Shown: positions 45,298 through 54,864, counted from the first letter of the stretch. The stretch is 64,000 bases of DNA from Streptomyces antimycoticus (GCF_005405925.1 NZ_BJHV01000001.1:7440001-7504000); one strand, 5' to 3'. Numbers and translations: made by a program. The notes: generated by a model from the letters alone, not told the origin.

Positions 45298-46131
45298 ATG
45301 CACGGCAAGGCCGACGGCGACGGACAACTCAAGAGCGGACGGATCGAGCTGAGCGTGGCCCATGTGGCCGGCAGCGCACTGGCGGCCATCGCCGCCGCGG
45401 TCCTCGCCTCCAAACTCGGCGTCTACGGGACGATCCTGGGCGCCGGTGTGATGAGCGTGGTGGCGACCGCGGGCGGCACCGTCTTCCAACACCTGTTCCA
45501 CCGCACCGGTGAGCAGATCAAGGAGGTGCGGGTCCAGACGGGGCCCCGGCGGCCCGCCGGGCCCGTCATGCTCCGGCGGAAGGGACCGGCCGGCGAGTAC
45601 GGCGAGCCGACCACCCACGGCACCCGGCTGCGTGGTCGGCGGCGCCACGTCCTCGGGGCGCTGGCGGTCTTCGTCCTCGCCATGAGCGTCATCACGGGGA
45701 TCGAGATGTTCTCCGGAGGCCCGGTGTCCAACGTCTGGGGGGAGAGCCGGGGCGGAACCACCGTCAGCGACAGCGTGGGCGGCTCCTCCGGGTCGAGTTC
45801 CACCCCCGGCCCCGCGCGCCGCGGCCCGGCCGACCCGTCCCGGACCCCCGGCGCCTCCCGGGACGGCGGCGATCCGGCACCGTCCCCGCGCACCTCCCGC
45901 GGGGGCGGCGCGGCCGACGCGTCGACCACGCCGACGCCCGATTCATCCGGATCATCCGAGTCCGGCACGGGCTACGGCCCTGAGAGCGGCGCCGGGGGCA
46001 CGACCGCCCCCGGCACCTCCGCGCCCGCCACCCCCGGCCCCTCCCGGACCCCGTCCGGCGGTGCCACGGAGGACGGAACGGATGGTTCCGGTGACGCCAC
46101 GCCCACGCCCGGTGCCACCGACAGGCCGTGA
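45298..46131 (+). CDS. Membrane protein of unknown function with Ser/Thr/Pro-rich C-terminal half
   Basis: The 277-residue protein has hydrophobic segments at about residues 27-60 (GSALAAIAAAVLASKLGVYG and TILGAGVMSVVATAGGTVFQ) and at about 119-136 (HVLGALAVFVLAMSVITGIE). From residue 150 it is a long Ser/Gly/Thr/Pro/Asp-rich tail, probably extracytoplasmic and disordered. I do not recognise a family. It converges with the FAD oxidase gene, with only 4 nt between stops. Confidence 0.75.
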   Translation: MHGKADGDGQLKSGRIELSVAHVAGSALAAIAAAVLASKLGVYGTILGAGVMSVVATAGGTVFQHLFHRTGEQIKEVRVQTGPRRPAGPVMLRRKGPAGEYGEPTTHGTRLRGRRRHVLGALAVFVLAMSVITGIEMFSGGPVSNVWGESRGGTTVSDSVGGSSGSSSTPGPARRGPADPSRTPGASRDGGDPAPSPRTSRGGGAADASTTPTPDSSGSSESGTGYGPESGAGGTTAPGTSAPATPGPSRTPSGGATEDGTDGSGDATPTPGATDRP

Positions 46132-46135
46132 GGCG

Positions 46136-47467
46136 TCAGTCGCCCAGCACCCGCCGCAAATAGTCGTTGGTGAACAGCCGGTCCGGGTCCAGCCGGTCGC
46201 GTACCGCCGTGAACTCCCCGAACCGCGGATAGACCCCGGACAGGTAGCCGGCGTCGCGGCTGTGCAGTTTGCCCCAGTGCGGGCGGCCCCCGTGGGCGAT
46301 CATGATCTGCTCGGCCGCCGTGAAGTACGCCCGGTGCGGGGTGCCCCGGTACAGATGGACGGCGATGTACGCGGTCTCGCGCCCGGAGGCGGTGGACAGC
46401 GGGATGTCGTCGGCGGGCGCGGTGCGCACCTCCACCGGGAAGCTGACCCGCAGTCCGGACCGGTCGACGGTCGCCTTGAGCTCGCGCAGCACGGTGACCG
46501 CGGCCTCGCGCGGCACGGCGTACTCCATCTCCAGGAAGCGCACTCGGCGCGGAGAGGTGAAGACTTTGTAAGGGATGTCCGTGTAGGTCCGGGCAGACAG
46601 GGCGCGGCTGGAGATTTTGGCGATTCCGGGGATGGTGGCGGGGACCGCCCGGCCCACCGAACAGGCCACCTGGAAGATGCCGTTGGACAGCAGCTCGTCG
46701 TCCACCCAGCCGCTGACCCGGCCCACCGGCGCGGCGGGGCCGGTGCTGCGGTTATTGCGCTTGGTGTTGCAGTTGCCGGTGTGCGGGAACCAGTAGAACT
46801 CGAAGTGCTCGTTCTCGGCCACGAGCCTGTCGAAATCGGCCATGACGCGGTCGAAGGGCATCGGCTCCTCGCGCGCGGTGAGCAGGAACTCCGGTTCCAC
46901 GGCGAAGGTGATCGCGCTGACCACGCCGAGCGAGCCGAGCCCGATCCGGGCGGCCGCGAAGATCTCCGGGTTCTCCGTCGCCGAGCAGCGCAGCACCGAA
47001 CCGTCCGCCGTCACCAGCTCCAGGCCCTTGATCTGGGCGGCGATCGAGGCGCTGTCCCGGCCGGTGCCATGGGTGCCGGTGGCGGTCGCCCCGGCCACGG
47101 TCTGCTCCATGATGTCGCCCATATTGGCCAGCGACAGCCCATGGGCCGTCAGCGTCTCGTTGAGCTGCCGGAGCGGAGTGCCGGCCGCGACGGTCACGGT
47201 CCCCGCCTCGCGGTCCAGTCCGCGCACGCCCACCATGCGGCCGGGGCGTATCAGCAGCCCGTCGGTGGCGGCCGCGGTGGTGAAGGAGTGTCCGGAGCCC
47301 ACCGCCTTCACCTTCAGCCCCTCCGCCGCGGCCCGGCGGACCACCTCGGCCAGCTCCTGAGTGGACGACGGCGCGACGCTCCGCACCGGGCGGGCCGTCA
47401 CATTCCCCGCCCAGTTACGCCACACGCTGCTCCGTACGGTCTTCATGGTCTTGACGGCCATCCGCAC
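46136..47467 (-). CDS. FAD-binding oxidoreductase, D-arabinono-1,4-lactone oxidase type
   Basis: The 443-residue protein has an FAD-binding PCMH domain (VKAVGSGHSFTTAAATDGLLI, GDIMEQTVAGATATGTHGTG, GLGSLGVVSAITF) and a C-terminal ALO domain ending HWGKLHSRDAGYLSGVYPRFGEF...DPDRLFTNDYLRRVLGD. Relatives oxidise aldonolactones or alditols with oxygen. GTG 47467 has GGAGG at 6 nt and overlaps the upstream MFS gene by 53 nt. ATG 47461 and ATG 47446 are alternatives. Coupling to the MFS gene is likely. Confidence 0.88.
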   Translation of the reverse strand: MRMAVKTMKTVRSSVWRNWAGNVTARPVRSVAPSSTQELAEVVRRAAAEGLKVKAVGSGHSFTTAAATDGLLIRPGRMVGVRGLDREAGTVTVAAGTPLRQLNETLTAHGLSLANMGDIMEQTVAGATATGTHGTGRDSASIAAQIKGLELVTADGSVLRCSATENPEIFAAARIGLGSLGVVSAITFAVEPEFLLTAREEPMPFDRVMADFDRLVAENEHFEFYWFPHTGNCNTKRNNRSTGPAAPVGRVSGWVDDELLSNGIFQVACSVGRAVPATIPGIAKISSRALSARTYTDIPYKVFTSPRRVRFLEMEYAVPREAAVTVLRELKATVDRSGLRVSFPVEVRTAPADDIPLSTASGRETAYIAVHLYRGTPHRAYFTAAEQIMIAHGGRPHWGKLHSRDAGYLSGVYPRFGEFTAVRDRLDPDRLFTNDYLRRVLGD

Positions 47468-48671
47468 CCGACCCCTCCCGCTGTGGCGCCGGCCGGAGCC
47501 GGCGGTACCCGAGGAACGCCACCGCCGCCGCGAACACCCCGGCCACGGCCGGCACCGCGTACCCCGCCCGGGCGCCGGCCGCGTCCACCACCCATCCGGC
47601 GGCCGACGAGCCGAGCGCCACCCCGACCGCGAGCCCGGTGCTCACCCAGGTCATCCCCTCGGTCAGATGCGCGCGTGGTACGTGGCGTTCGACGAGGGCC
47701 ATGGTGGTGACCATCGTGGGTGCGATGGCCAGGCCCGCGACGAAGAGCGCCACGGCCAGGAACGGCAGGTTCCCGACCAGTTGGAGCGGGATCATACTCA
47801 CGGCGATCGCACAAATACCCCACAACCAACGACGGGACACCGATCCGCTCAGGCGCAGCAGCCCGAAGATCGCGCCGGCGAGACAGGAGCCCAGCGCGTA
47901 CACCGCCAGGACCAGGCTCGCCGCGCCCTTGTGGCCCTCGTCCTCGGCGAAGGCCACCGTCACCACGTCGATCGCCCCGAAGATCGCGCCGGTCGCCACG
48001 AAGGTGACCACCAGCACCTGGAGCCCGCGCGAGCGCAGCGCCGAACGGCCGGTGTGCTGCCCACGCGGATGCGGTACGGGCTCGGTGGCCCGCTGCGCGG
48101 TCAGCGAGAAGACCCCGGCCGCCAGGAAGCAGGCGGCCAGCAGCGGGCCCGCCTCCGGGAACCAGGTGGTGGACAGCCCGATCGAGATGACCGGCCCGAG
48201 GATGAAGCAGACCTCGTCGACGATGGACTCCCAGGCGTACGCGGCGTGCAGCTCGCGCGGGGAGTCCCCGTAGATCGCCGCCCAGCGGGCCCGCACCATG
48301 GAGCCCACGCTGGGCACACAGCCGGCCCCCGCGGCGAAGACGAACAGCGTCCAGTCCGGCCAGCCCCGGTGCGCGCTCAGCAGCAGCCCGCAGACGGCGG
48401 TGAGCGCCACGAGGGTCGCCGGGCGCAGCACCCGGCGCTGGCCGTGCCGGTCGACCAGCCGGGAGATCTGCGGGCCGATGGAGGCGGCCGAGAGCGCCAG
48501 CGTGGCCGACAGTGCGCCCGCGAGCCCGTACCGGCCGGTGAGTTCGGAGACCATGGTGACCACGCCGATGCCCGCCATGGACAGCGTCATCCGCCCCAGG
48601 AAGCCGGCCGCGGAGAACTCCTTGGCGCCGGGGGCGGCGAAGATCGCACGATAGGGGCTGGTACTGGGCAA
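47415..48671 (-). CDS. MFS transporter
   Basis: The 418-residue protein has about 12 hydrophobic segments in two halves, with the MFS cytoplasmic loop QISRLVDRHGQRRVLRP between helices 2 and 3. The start appears to be TTG 48671 (MPSTSPYRAIFAAPGAKEF), with GGCGGAG upstream. Export is more likely than uptake by overall resemblance, but the substrate is unknown. It is upstream of and overlaps the FAD oxidase gene, and it diverges from ferrochelatase. Confidence 0.85.
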   Translation of the reverse strand: MPSTSPYRAIFAAPGAKEFSAAGFLGRMTLSMAGIGVVTMVSELTGRYGLAGALSATLALSAASIGPQISRLVDRHGQRRVLRPATLVALTAVCGLLLSAHRGWPDWTLFVFAAGAGCVPSVGSMVRARWAAIYGDSPRELHAAYAWESIVDEVCFILGPVISIGLSTTWFPEAGPLLAACFLAAGVFSLTAQRATEPVPHPRGQHTGRSALRSRGLQVLVVTFVATGAIFGAIDVVTVAFAEDEGHKGAASLVLAVYALGSCLAGAIFGLLRLSGSVSRRWLWGICAIAVSMIPLQLVGNLPFLAVALFVAGLAIAPTMVTTMALVERHVPRAHLTEGMTWVSTGLAVGVALGSSAAGWVVDAAGARAGYAVPAVAGVFAAAVAFLGYRRLRPAPQREGSGADGRQDHEDRTEQRVA

Positions 48672-48789
48672 GGCAGGCTCCGCCGTGAGCAGGGTAAGGA
48701 TCGTACGAGCTGATACAGATTACGGGCATGTCCCTGGTTCGCGCAGGGCCGTTTCCCGCCTGTCAGCGGCTGGTGGCAGGATCGGAAGC

Positions 48790-49939
48790 ATGCCGGATCA
48801 GTCAGTACAGCCTTCCCCTGACCCCTATGACGCACTGCTGTTGCTCTCCTTCGGCGGGCCGGAAGGCCCGAGGACGTGGTGCCGTTCCTGGAGAACGTCA
48901 CGCGCGGGCGGGGCATCCCCCGCGAGCGGCTGAAGGAGGTCGGCCGGCATTACTTCCTCTTCGGCGGGGTCAGCCCGATCAACGCGCAGAACCGCGAGCT
49001 GCTGCACGCGCTGCGCAAGGACTTCGCCGAGCACGGCTTGGACCTGCCGGTCTACTGGGGCAATCGCAACTGGGCGCCGTATCTGACCGACACCCTGCGC
49101 GAGATGACCGCCGACGGCCACCGCCGCATCCTGGTGCTGGCCACCAGCGCCTACGCCTCGTACTCCGGCTGCCGCCAGTACCGCGAGAACCTCGCGGACG
49201 CCCTGGCCGCCCTGGAGGGCGAGGGCCTGCCGCTGCCGCGCGTCGACAAGCTGCGGCACTACTTCAACCACCCCGGCTTCGTGCGGCCCATGGTGGACGC
49301 CACGCTGGCCGCCCTCGCCGAGCTGTCCGAGGAGCACCGCGCCGGGGCCCATCTCGCCTTCACCACGCACTCCATCCCGACCGCCGCCGCCGACACCTCG
49401 GGCCCGGTGGAGGCGCACACGGGGGACGGGGAGGGGGCGCGTATGTCGCCGAGCACCTCGAGGTGGCCCGGCTGATCGCCGACGCGGTGCGCGAGGAGAC
49501 CGGCGCCCCGCACCCCTGGCGGCTGGTCTACCAGTCGCGCAGCGGCGCGCCGCACATCCCCTGGCTGGAGCCGGACATCTGCGATCACCTCGAGGAGTTG
49601 CACGGCGAGGGCGTGCCCGCCGTCGTCATGGTTCCGATCGGCTTCGTCTCGGACCATATGGAGGTCAAGTACGACCTCGACACCGAGGCCACGGCCAAGG
49701 CCGCCGAGCTCGGTCTGCCGGTCTCCCGCGCCTCGACCGTCGGCGCCGATCCGCGGTTCGCCGCGGGCGTGCGCGATCTGGTGCTGGAGCGCGCGGCCAC
49801 CGAGCGCTTCGCCGAGGACCGGGCCGCGGCCGCCCCGGAGCGCTGCGCCCTGGGCGCCCTCGGCCCGAGCCATGACGTGTGCCCGGTGGGCTGCTGCCCG
49901 GCCCGGTCGCCGCGCCCCGCCGCCGCGGGCTCGGACTGA
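48790..49939 (+). pseudogene. hemH: Ferrochelatase (coproporphyrin type), with two frame breaks
   Basis: Ferrochelatase inserts iron into the porphyrin ring. The protein (383 aa when repaired) starts [27 protein letters not shown]. Adding one G near 48870 continues it as [21 protein letters not shown]. Adding one G in the run at 49433-49437 continues [17 protein letters not shown]. Family segments are [36 protein letters not shown] and [15 protein letters not shown]. The C-terminal [18 protein letters not shown] supplies cysteines for the 2Fe-2S cluster of actinobacterial enzymes. A double loss in a haem gene is suspicious and suggests sequence error. Confidence 0.88.
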
Positions 49940-49994
49940 GCGTTCCCGCCCCGCCACCGCCGCTGCCCGTCCGGGCAATCCGCTAAGGAGCACG

Positions 49995-50795
49995 ATGACC
50001 GACCCGCTCATGACCGAACTCCTCGAGACGGCGCTGGAGGCCGCCCGTGGCGCGGGGGACCTGCTGCGCGACGGCCGCCCGGCCGACCTCGGGGTGGCGG
50101 CCACCAAGACCAGCCCGATCGACGTCGTCACCGAGATGGACATCGCCGCCGAGAAGCTGATCACCGACCTCCTCGCGCGCCGCCGCCCGCAGGACGGAGT
50201 GCTCGGGGAGGAGGGCGCCGACAGCGAGGGCAGCAGCGGGGTGCGCTGGGTGATCGACCCGCTCGACGGCACGGTGAACTACCTCTACGGGCTGCCGTCG
50301 TGGGCGGTCAGCATCGCCGCGGAGAAGGACGGCGAGACGGTCGTGGGGGTGGTGACCGCCCCGATGCGCGGCGAGACCTTCCAGGCGGTCCTGGGCCGGG
50401 GCGCCCGGCTGAACGGGGAGCCGGTGCACTGCCGCCCCGCGGCGCCGCTGGAGGAGTCGCTGATCGGCACCGGCTTCGGGTACGTGCGCGAGCGCCGCAT
50501 AGGGCAGGCCAGGGTGCTCAACGATGTGTTGCCTCGGGTGCGGGACATCCGGCGCGGCGGATCGGCCGCCATCGACCTGTCCGATGTGGCCTGCGGCCGG
50601 CTCAACGGCTACTACGAGCGCGGGCTCAACCCCTGGGACTTCGCGGCCGGGGCGCTCATAGCGCGCGAGGCGGGCGCGCTCACCGGAGGGCGGCCTGGCG
50701 TCCCTGCCTCCACGGAGCTGACCATCGCCGCCGCCCCCGGCCTTTTCGAGCCGCTGAGGGGGCTTCTGGACGACCTGGGCGCCTGGCACGACTGA
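49995..50795 (+). CDS. Inositol monophosphatase family protein
   Basis: The 266-residue protein has the metal-dependent phosphatase motifs LGEEGAD, WVIDPLDGTVNYLYGLPSWAVSIA and GLNPWDFAAGALIAREAGA. Substrates in the family include inositol phosphate, histidinol phosphate and fructose bisphosphate. Mycobacteria have a suhB homologue in the equivalent sigma-factor neighbourhood. AAGGAG lies 5 nt before ATG 49995. It follows ferrochelatase by 55 nt and ends at a terminator. Confidence 0.92.
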   Translation: MTDPLMTELLETALEAARGAGDLLRDGRPADLGVAATKTSPIDVVTEMDIAAEKLITDLLARRRPQDGVLGEEGADSEGSSGVRWVIDPLDGTVNYLYGLPSWAVSIAAEKDGETVVGVVTAPMRGETFQAVLGRGARLNGEPVHCRPAAPLEESLIGTGFGYVRERRIGQARVLNDVLPRVRDIRRGGSAAIDLSDVACGRLNGYYERGLNPWDFAAGALIAREAGALTGGRPGVPASTELTIAAAPGLFEPLRGLLDDLGAWHD

Positions 50796-50847
50796 TCCCC
50801 CCAGGGGCCATGCGCCGTCGGTCCACACCCCCGCCCACACACGGAAA

Positions 50848-50876
50848 CGCCCCGGCGTCACGAGGACACCGGGGCG
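50848..50876 (+). terminator. Terminator after the inositol monophosphatase gene
   Basis: CGCCCCGG pairs with CCGGGGCG, and the stem extends by GTC/GAC after one mismatch. It lies 53 nt beyond the stop. Confidence 0.7.
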
Positions 50877-50983
50877 CTTCGGCGTGGTTACCGGATGCTT
50901 TCTGGATCACCATCCGGAGGTGAATGGGAATCGGCTACATGGAGGGAATCCGGATCTGGATCGGGTCCGGAATCCGCAAGGGA

Positions 50984-51157
50984 TCAAGCAAACGAGGCGC
51001 TTACTTCGACACCGTGCTCGGCGGCGAGGCGACGGAGGTCTTCCAGCTCCGACTGCTCCACGTCCACAAGAAAGTCGTCGCCCGTCTCACGGGCGCGAAT
51101 GAGATCGGTCTTGGTGTTCTCTATGCGCTGCAGAATGCCTGCGGTGAACGCGTCCAT
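50984..51157 (-). CDS. Small conserved protein of unknown function
   Basis: The 57-residue protein (MDAFTAGILQRIENTKTDL...) is acidic and predicted to be all helix, with EQSELEDLRRLAAEHGVEV at its end. ATG 51157 is preferred over an extension to 51238 because GAGGGG lies 5 nt upstream and the extension looks non-coding. It diverges from cutR. I do not recognise a family name. Confidence 0.7.
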   Translation of the reverse strand: MDAFTAGILQRIENTKTDLIRARETGDDFLVDVEQSELEDLRRLAAEHGVEVSASFA

Positions 51158-51514
51158 GTGCGCCCCTCGTCGTGGGTCGGTGGCACGGGGGTGTGCCGAC
51201 GGCGGGACGATCACGTGCGTGGCCCTTGCCGACGGCAATGACAGTCAGAGATGCCGGAGACAAGGCGTGATCGCGGGTGTGCAGTCGTCCTCCCCACCCC
51301 GTCCTGGGCGGAAACCTCGGGCCCCGAAAGAATCTGAATTCGGCGTTCCAGCCGCTGCCGCCCCCACCACCGCGTCCAGGATCGGTCCCCGGGATCCCGA
51401 GGCGATCCCTCTTACCGCCGGTTTATGAGACTTCGAGGCAGGATGGAGGCGCCGAACAATCATCGAGTTTGGCGAGATCATGCCCAGTGCGGCAATCAAG
51501 GAAGGACTAACGAC
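51158..51514. other. Divergent region between the small gene and cutR
   Basis: This 357-bp region should hold the cutRS promoter. I see no gene and no strong operator. AAGGA at 51500-51504 is the likely cutR ribosome-binding site. Confidence 0.4.
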
Positions 51515-52168
51515 GTGCGCGTACTCGTCGTCGAGGACGAGCAGCTGCTCGCCGATGCGGTGGCCACCGGACTACGCCGGGAGGCCATGGCCGTCGACGT
51601 CGTGTATGACGGAGCCGCCGCCTTGGAGCGCATCGCCGTCAACGACTACGACGTCGTCGTCCTCGACCGGGACCTGCCTCTCGTGCACGGCGATGACGTC
51701 TGCCGCAAGATCGTCGAACTCGGCATCCCCACCCGGGTCCTGATGCTCACCGCCTCCGGCGATGTCAGCGACCGCGTGGAGGGCCTGGAGATCGGCGCGG
51801 ACGACTATCTGCCCAAGCCCTTCGCCTTCAGCGAACTGATCGCCCGGGTGCGTGCGCTCGGCCGCCGGACGACCGTCGCCCTGCCGCCCGTCCTGGAGCG
51901 CGCCGGGATCAAGCTGGACCCCAACCGCCGCGAGGTGTTCCGGGACGGCAAGGAGATCCAGCTGGCGCCGAAGGAGTTCGCGGTCCTGGAGGTGCTCATG
52001 CGCAGCGAGGGCGCCGTGGTCTCCGCGGAGCAGCTGCTGGAGAAGGCCTGGGACGAGAACACCGATCCGTTCACCAACGTGGTGCGGGTGACCGTGATGA
52101 CCCTGCGCCGCAAGCTGGGCGAGCCCGCGGTGATCGTCACCGTCCCCGGCTCGGGTTACCGGATCTGA
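51515..52168 (+). CDS. cutR: Response regulator CutR
   Basis: The 217-residue OmpR/PhoB-type regulator has the acidic pair in VVEDEQ, phospho-acceptor Asp in VVLDRDLPLVHGDDV, Lys in YLPKPFAFSEL and a C-terminal winged helix with FTNVVRVTVMTLRRKLGEP. Identity is based on the family plus its position upstream of a kinase with a cysteine-pair sensor loop and next to the dut neighbourhood, as for cutRS in other streptomycetes. It starts at GTG 51515. CutRS is linked to protein secretion quality and antibiotic production. Confidence 0.88.
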   Translation: MRVLVVEDEQLLADAVATGLRREAMAVDVVYDGAAALERIAVNDYDVVVLDRDLPLVHGDDVCRKIVELGIPTRVLMLTASGDVSDRVEGLEIGADDYLPKPFAFSELIARVRALGRRTTVALPPVLERAGIKLDPNRREVFRDGKEIQLAPKEFAVLEVLMRSEGAVVSAEQLLEKAWDENTDPFTNVVRVTVMTLRRKLGEPAVIVTVPGSGYRI

Positions 52169-52174
52169 TCCGGC

Positions 52175-53421
52175 ATGGCGACGACTCCGACCCCGCTGCC
52201 GCCCACGGCACCGCCCAAGCCCAGCTGGGACCCCCAGGGCGCCTCGCGCCCCAACCCCTGGCTGCGCCCCACGATCCGGATACGGCTGACCCTGCTGTAC
52301 GGCGGGATGTTCCTGATCGCCGGGGTGGTGCTGCTGACGATCATCTACCTGCTGGCCGCCCAGGCCCTGCACGTCGGCAACGAGCTGCCCTTCAAACTGG
52401 TCGGCGGCAGTGTCCAGCCGACCAACAACACCTGCCCGAGATCATCGGCCAGAGCAGCCCGGACCAGTTCAACGCGGTCCTGAACACCTGCATGAAGGAG
52501 CAGCGCCAGCTGGCCCTGGACGGGCTGCTGCGCCGCTCCCTGATAGCCCTCCTGGGCCTGTCCGTGATCGCCTTCGCCTTCGGCTACGCGATGGCCGGGC
52601 GGGTGCTCTCGCCGCTCGGCCGGATCACCCGGACCGCGCGCCAGGTGGCGGGCTCGGACCTGTCCCGCCGGATCGAGCTGGACGGCCCGGACGACGAGCT
52701 CAAGGAGCTCGCCGACACCTTCGACGAGATGCTGGAGCGGCTGGACCGGGCGTTCACCGCCCAGCAGCGGTTCGTCGCCAACGCCTCGCACGAGCTGCGC
52801 ACCCCGCTGGCGATCAACCGCACCCTGCTGGAGGTGCAGCTCTCGGACCCGCAGGCGTCCCCGGAGCTGGTCCAGCTCGGCAAGACCCTGCTGGCCACCA
52901 ACGAGCGCAGCGAGCAGCTGGTGGAGGGCCTGCTGCTGTTGGCCCGCAGCGACAACGAGATCGTCGACCGCAAGCCGGTGGATCTCGCCGAGGTGGCCTC
53001 CCAGGCGATGGAGCAGGTCCGGGCGGAGGCCGAGGGCAAGGGTGTGGAGCTGCGCGGACAGCGCGCTCCGGCGGTGGTCCAGGGCAACGGAGTGCTGCTC
53101 GAGCGGATCGCGCTGAACCTCGTCCAGAACGCGGTGCGGTACAACATCGCGGAGGACGGCTGGGTCGAGGTCACCACCGAGAGCCGGCCGGGTCAGGCCG
53201 TGCTGGTGGTGGCGAACACGGGTCCGGTGGTCCCCGCCTACGAGATGGACAACATTTTCGAACCCTTCCGCCGGCTCCGTACCGAGCGCACCGGCAGCGA
53301 CAAGGGCGTCGGCCTCGGGCTGTCGATCGCGAGGTCGGTGGCGCGTGCCCACGGCGGCAGGATCGCGGCGGAGCCGCGGGAGGGAGGAGGCCTGGTGATG
53401 CGGGTGGTGCTCCCGGTCTGA
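52175..53421 (+). pseudogene. cutS: Sensor histidine kinase CutS, with one frame break
   Basis: The repaired protein of 415 aa has a proline-rich N-terminus, a first helix (TLLYGGMFLIAGVVLLTIIYLL), a short extracytoplasmic loop, a second helix (SLIALLGLSVIAFAFGYAMA), HAMP, and a kinase core with phospho-acceptor FVANASHELRTPLA, NLVQNAVRYN and GVGLGLSIARSVARAHGG. The loop holds two cysteines (NNTC and LNTC) about 20 residues apart, the feature linked to redox or disulfide sensing in CutS. One G is missing near 52438, right after the first cysteine codon. Restoring it gives CPEIIGQSSPDQF. It starts 6 nt after cutR. Confidence 0.87.
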
Positions 53422-53827
53422 CGCCGGGGAACCCGAGGCCGGGGGCCTGCCCGGGAGTGTTCGCTTTGGGCGGAATTTTCGTGATCCGCCCACCCGAGGT
53501 AGGCTGTGTGATCGATCACATGGGCGATTTTCCGGCCATATACTCTGCGTGATCGTCGCGGTTGACGGAAAGCCGGGAAAATCCGGGTTTTCGGGGACCG
53601 TGATCACGGGAAGTACACGTCATGGCGCATGCGAGTGCGACAGTCGGACCGTGTACGGTCCCGATGGCCATCCAACCCGATCACCTCTTCAGGGGTGCGG
53701 TTGGGTGTCGATTGAGTAACAGACCTTGATGTGAGGCAAAATCTCCGCCTCGGGTCGGGCACAAGTCCGGCCTCTCACGCGTTACGTGCGCTGGAGACAC
53801 CACAGACACCCAGAGGGGGAGAGCGAC
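53422..53827. other. Intergenic region with several GTGATC palindromes
   Basis: No gene is seen in these 406 bp. GTGATC or its complement occurs at 53481, 53508, 53514, 53549, 53600 and 53678. Two sites form perfect palindromes: TGTGATCGATCACA (53507-53520) and CCGTGATCACGG (53598-53609). A stem-loop CCAACC...GGTTGG with inner CACC/GGTG spans 53672-53704. Confidence 0.55.
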
Positions 53828-54130
53828 ATGGCAACGGATTACGACACCCCACGCAAGACCGACGATGACGTCAACGAGGACAGCATCGAGGAACTGAAGG
53901 CCCGGCGGAACGACAAGTCGGCGTCCACCGTCGACGTCGACGAGTTCGAACAGGCCGAGGGACTCGAGCTGCCCGGTGCGGACCTCTCCAATGAGGAGTT
54001 GTCCGTCCGGGTGCTGCCTCGTCAGGCGGACGAGTTCACCTGCATGAGCTGCTTCCTCGTGCACCACCGCAGCCAGTTGGCCGCCGAGACCAAGAACGGC
54101 CAGCCGATCTGCCGCGACTGCGCGGCCTGA
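53828..54130 (+). CDS. DUF4193 family zinc-ribbon protein
   Basis: The 100-residue acidic protein ends in a zinc ribbon (FTCMSCFLVHHRSQLA...PICRDCAA, C-x2-C...C-x2-C). The N-terminal half is rich in Asp and Glu. It is conserved across actinobacteria near dut, including mycobacteria, but its function is unknown. GGGGGAGAG lies just upstream of ATG 53828. Confidence 0.88.
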   Translation: MATDYDTPRKTDDDVNEDSIEELKARRNDKSASTVDVDEFEQAEGLELPGADLSNEELSVRVLPRQADEFTCMSCFLVHHRSQLAAETKNGQPICRDCAA

Positions 54131-54144
54131 GCCGCGGGGTCGGC

Positions 54145-54846
54145 GTGGAGGCGGAGCACGACGACGTGGACGAGGCCGAGCGAGGCCGGCTGGCCTCGCT
54201 CGCGACCACCCTCGGCCGCGGTGTGCGAAGAGGCGGTGAGCGCGCGAGAGCGGGGGTCTACGCGGTCGCCGACCGGATCATCGCCAATGCTCCACGCATT
54301 CCGGTCCGCGATCTCAAAACGCTGCGCGAGCAGTTCCCGGGGCTCGGCCCGGAAGAGCTCGCGGACAAACTGGTGGCCGGTGCCGCGGGCGGCACCGCCA
54401 CAGTGGGCGCGGGCGTCGGTGCCGCGGCGATGCTGCCGACCCCGCCCGCCATGCCCACCGAGCTGGCCGCCGAGATCGTCGGCGTGGCCTCCATAGAGTT
54501 CAAGCTGATCGCCGAGCTGCACGAGGTCTACGGCGTGCGGGCGCCCGGCACGGTGGGTCAGCGCGCCATCGCGTATCTCGGCTGCTGGGCCGAGGAGCGC
54601 GGTATCGACGTCGCCCAGCCCGCGAGCGTCAACGCGGCCCTGGGCGTCCAGATGAAGCGCGAGTTGCGGCAGCAGGTCCTCAAGCGCAGCTTCCGGAACA
54701 TGCCGGTCCTGGCGCCCTTCATGGTCGGCGCGGCCGTCGGAGCCGCGATGAACCGGCGCGACACCAGGAAACTCGCGCGCAGGGTCCGCAAGGACCTGCG
54801 GGCCGAGCAGGTCCCCTGGGACCTCCCGCTGCCCTTGGAGAGATGA
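54145..54846 (+). CDS. Conserved hypothetical protein (possibly EcsC-like)
   Basis: The 233-residue protein contains PGLGPEELADKLVAGAAGGTATVGAGVGAAAMLPTPPAMPTELAAEIVGVASIEFKLIAEL and a later FMVGAAVGAAMNRRDTRKLA. The glycine/alanine hydrophobic stretches suggest membrane association. The layout is reminiscent of EcsC-family proteins, but I cannot confirm this. The start is GTG 54145, 14 nt after the DUF4193 stop, so the two are probably cotranscribed. It converges with the DUF3093 gene. Confidence 0.7.
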   Translation: MEAEHDDVDEAERGRLASLATTLGRGVRRGGERARAGVYAVADRIIANAPRIPVRDLKTLREQFPGLGPEELADKLVAGAAGGTATVGAGVGAAAMLPTPPAMPTELAAEIVGVASIEFKLIAELHEVYGVRAPGTVGQRAIAYLGCWAEERGIDVAQPASVNAALGVQMKRELRQQVLKRSFRNMPVLAPFMVGAAVGAAMNRRDTRKLARRVRKDLRAEQVPWDLPLPLER

Positions 54847-54864
54847 GCCCCTCGCGCGCCCCGC

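Noticed and set aside
44973..45512. Open frame running from the sepH upstream region into the membrane protein gene
   Set aside because: It overlaps the better-supported gene at 45298 in another frame and shows no conserved features.
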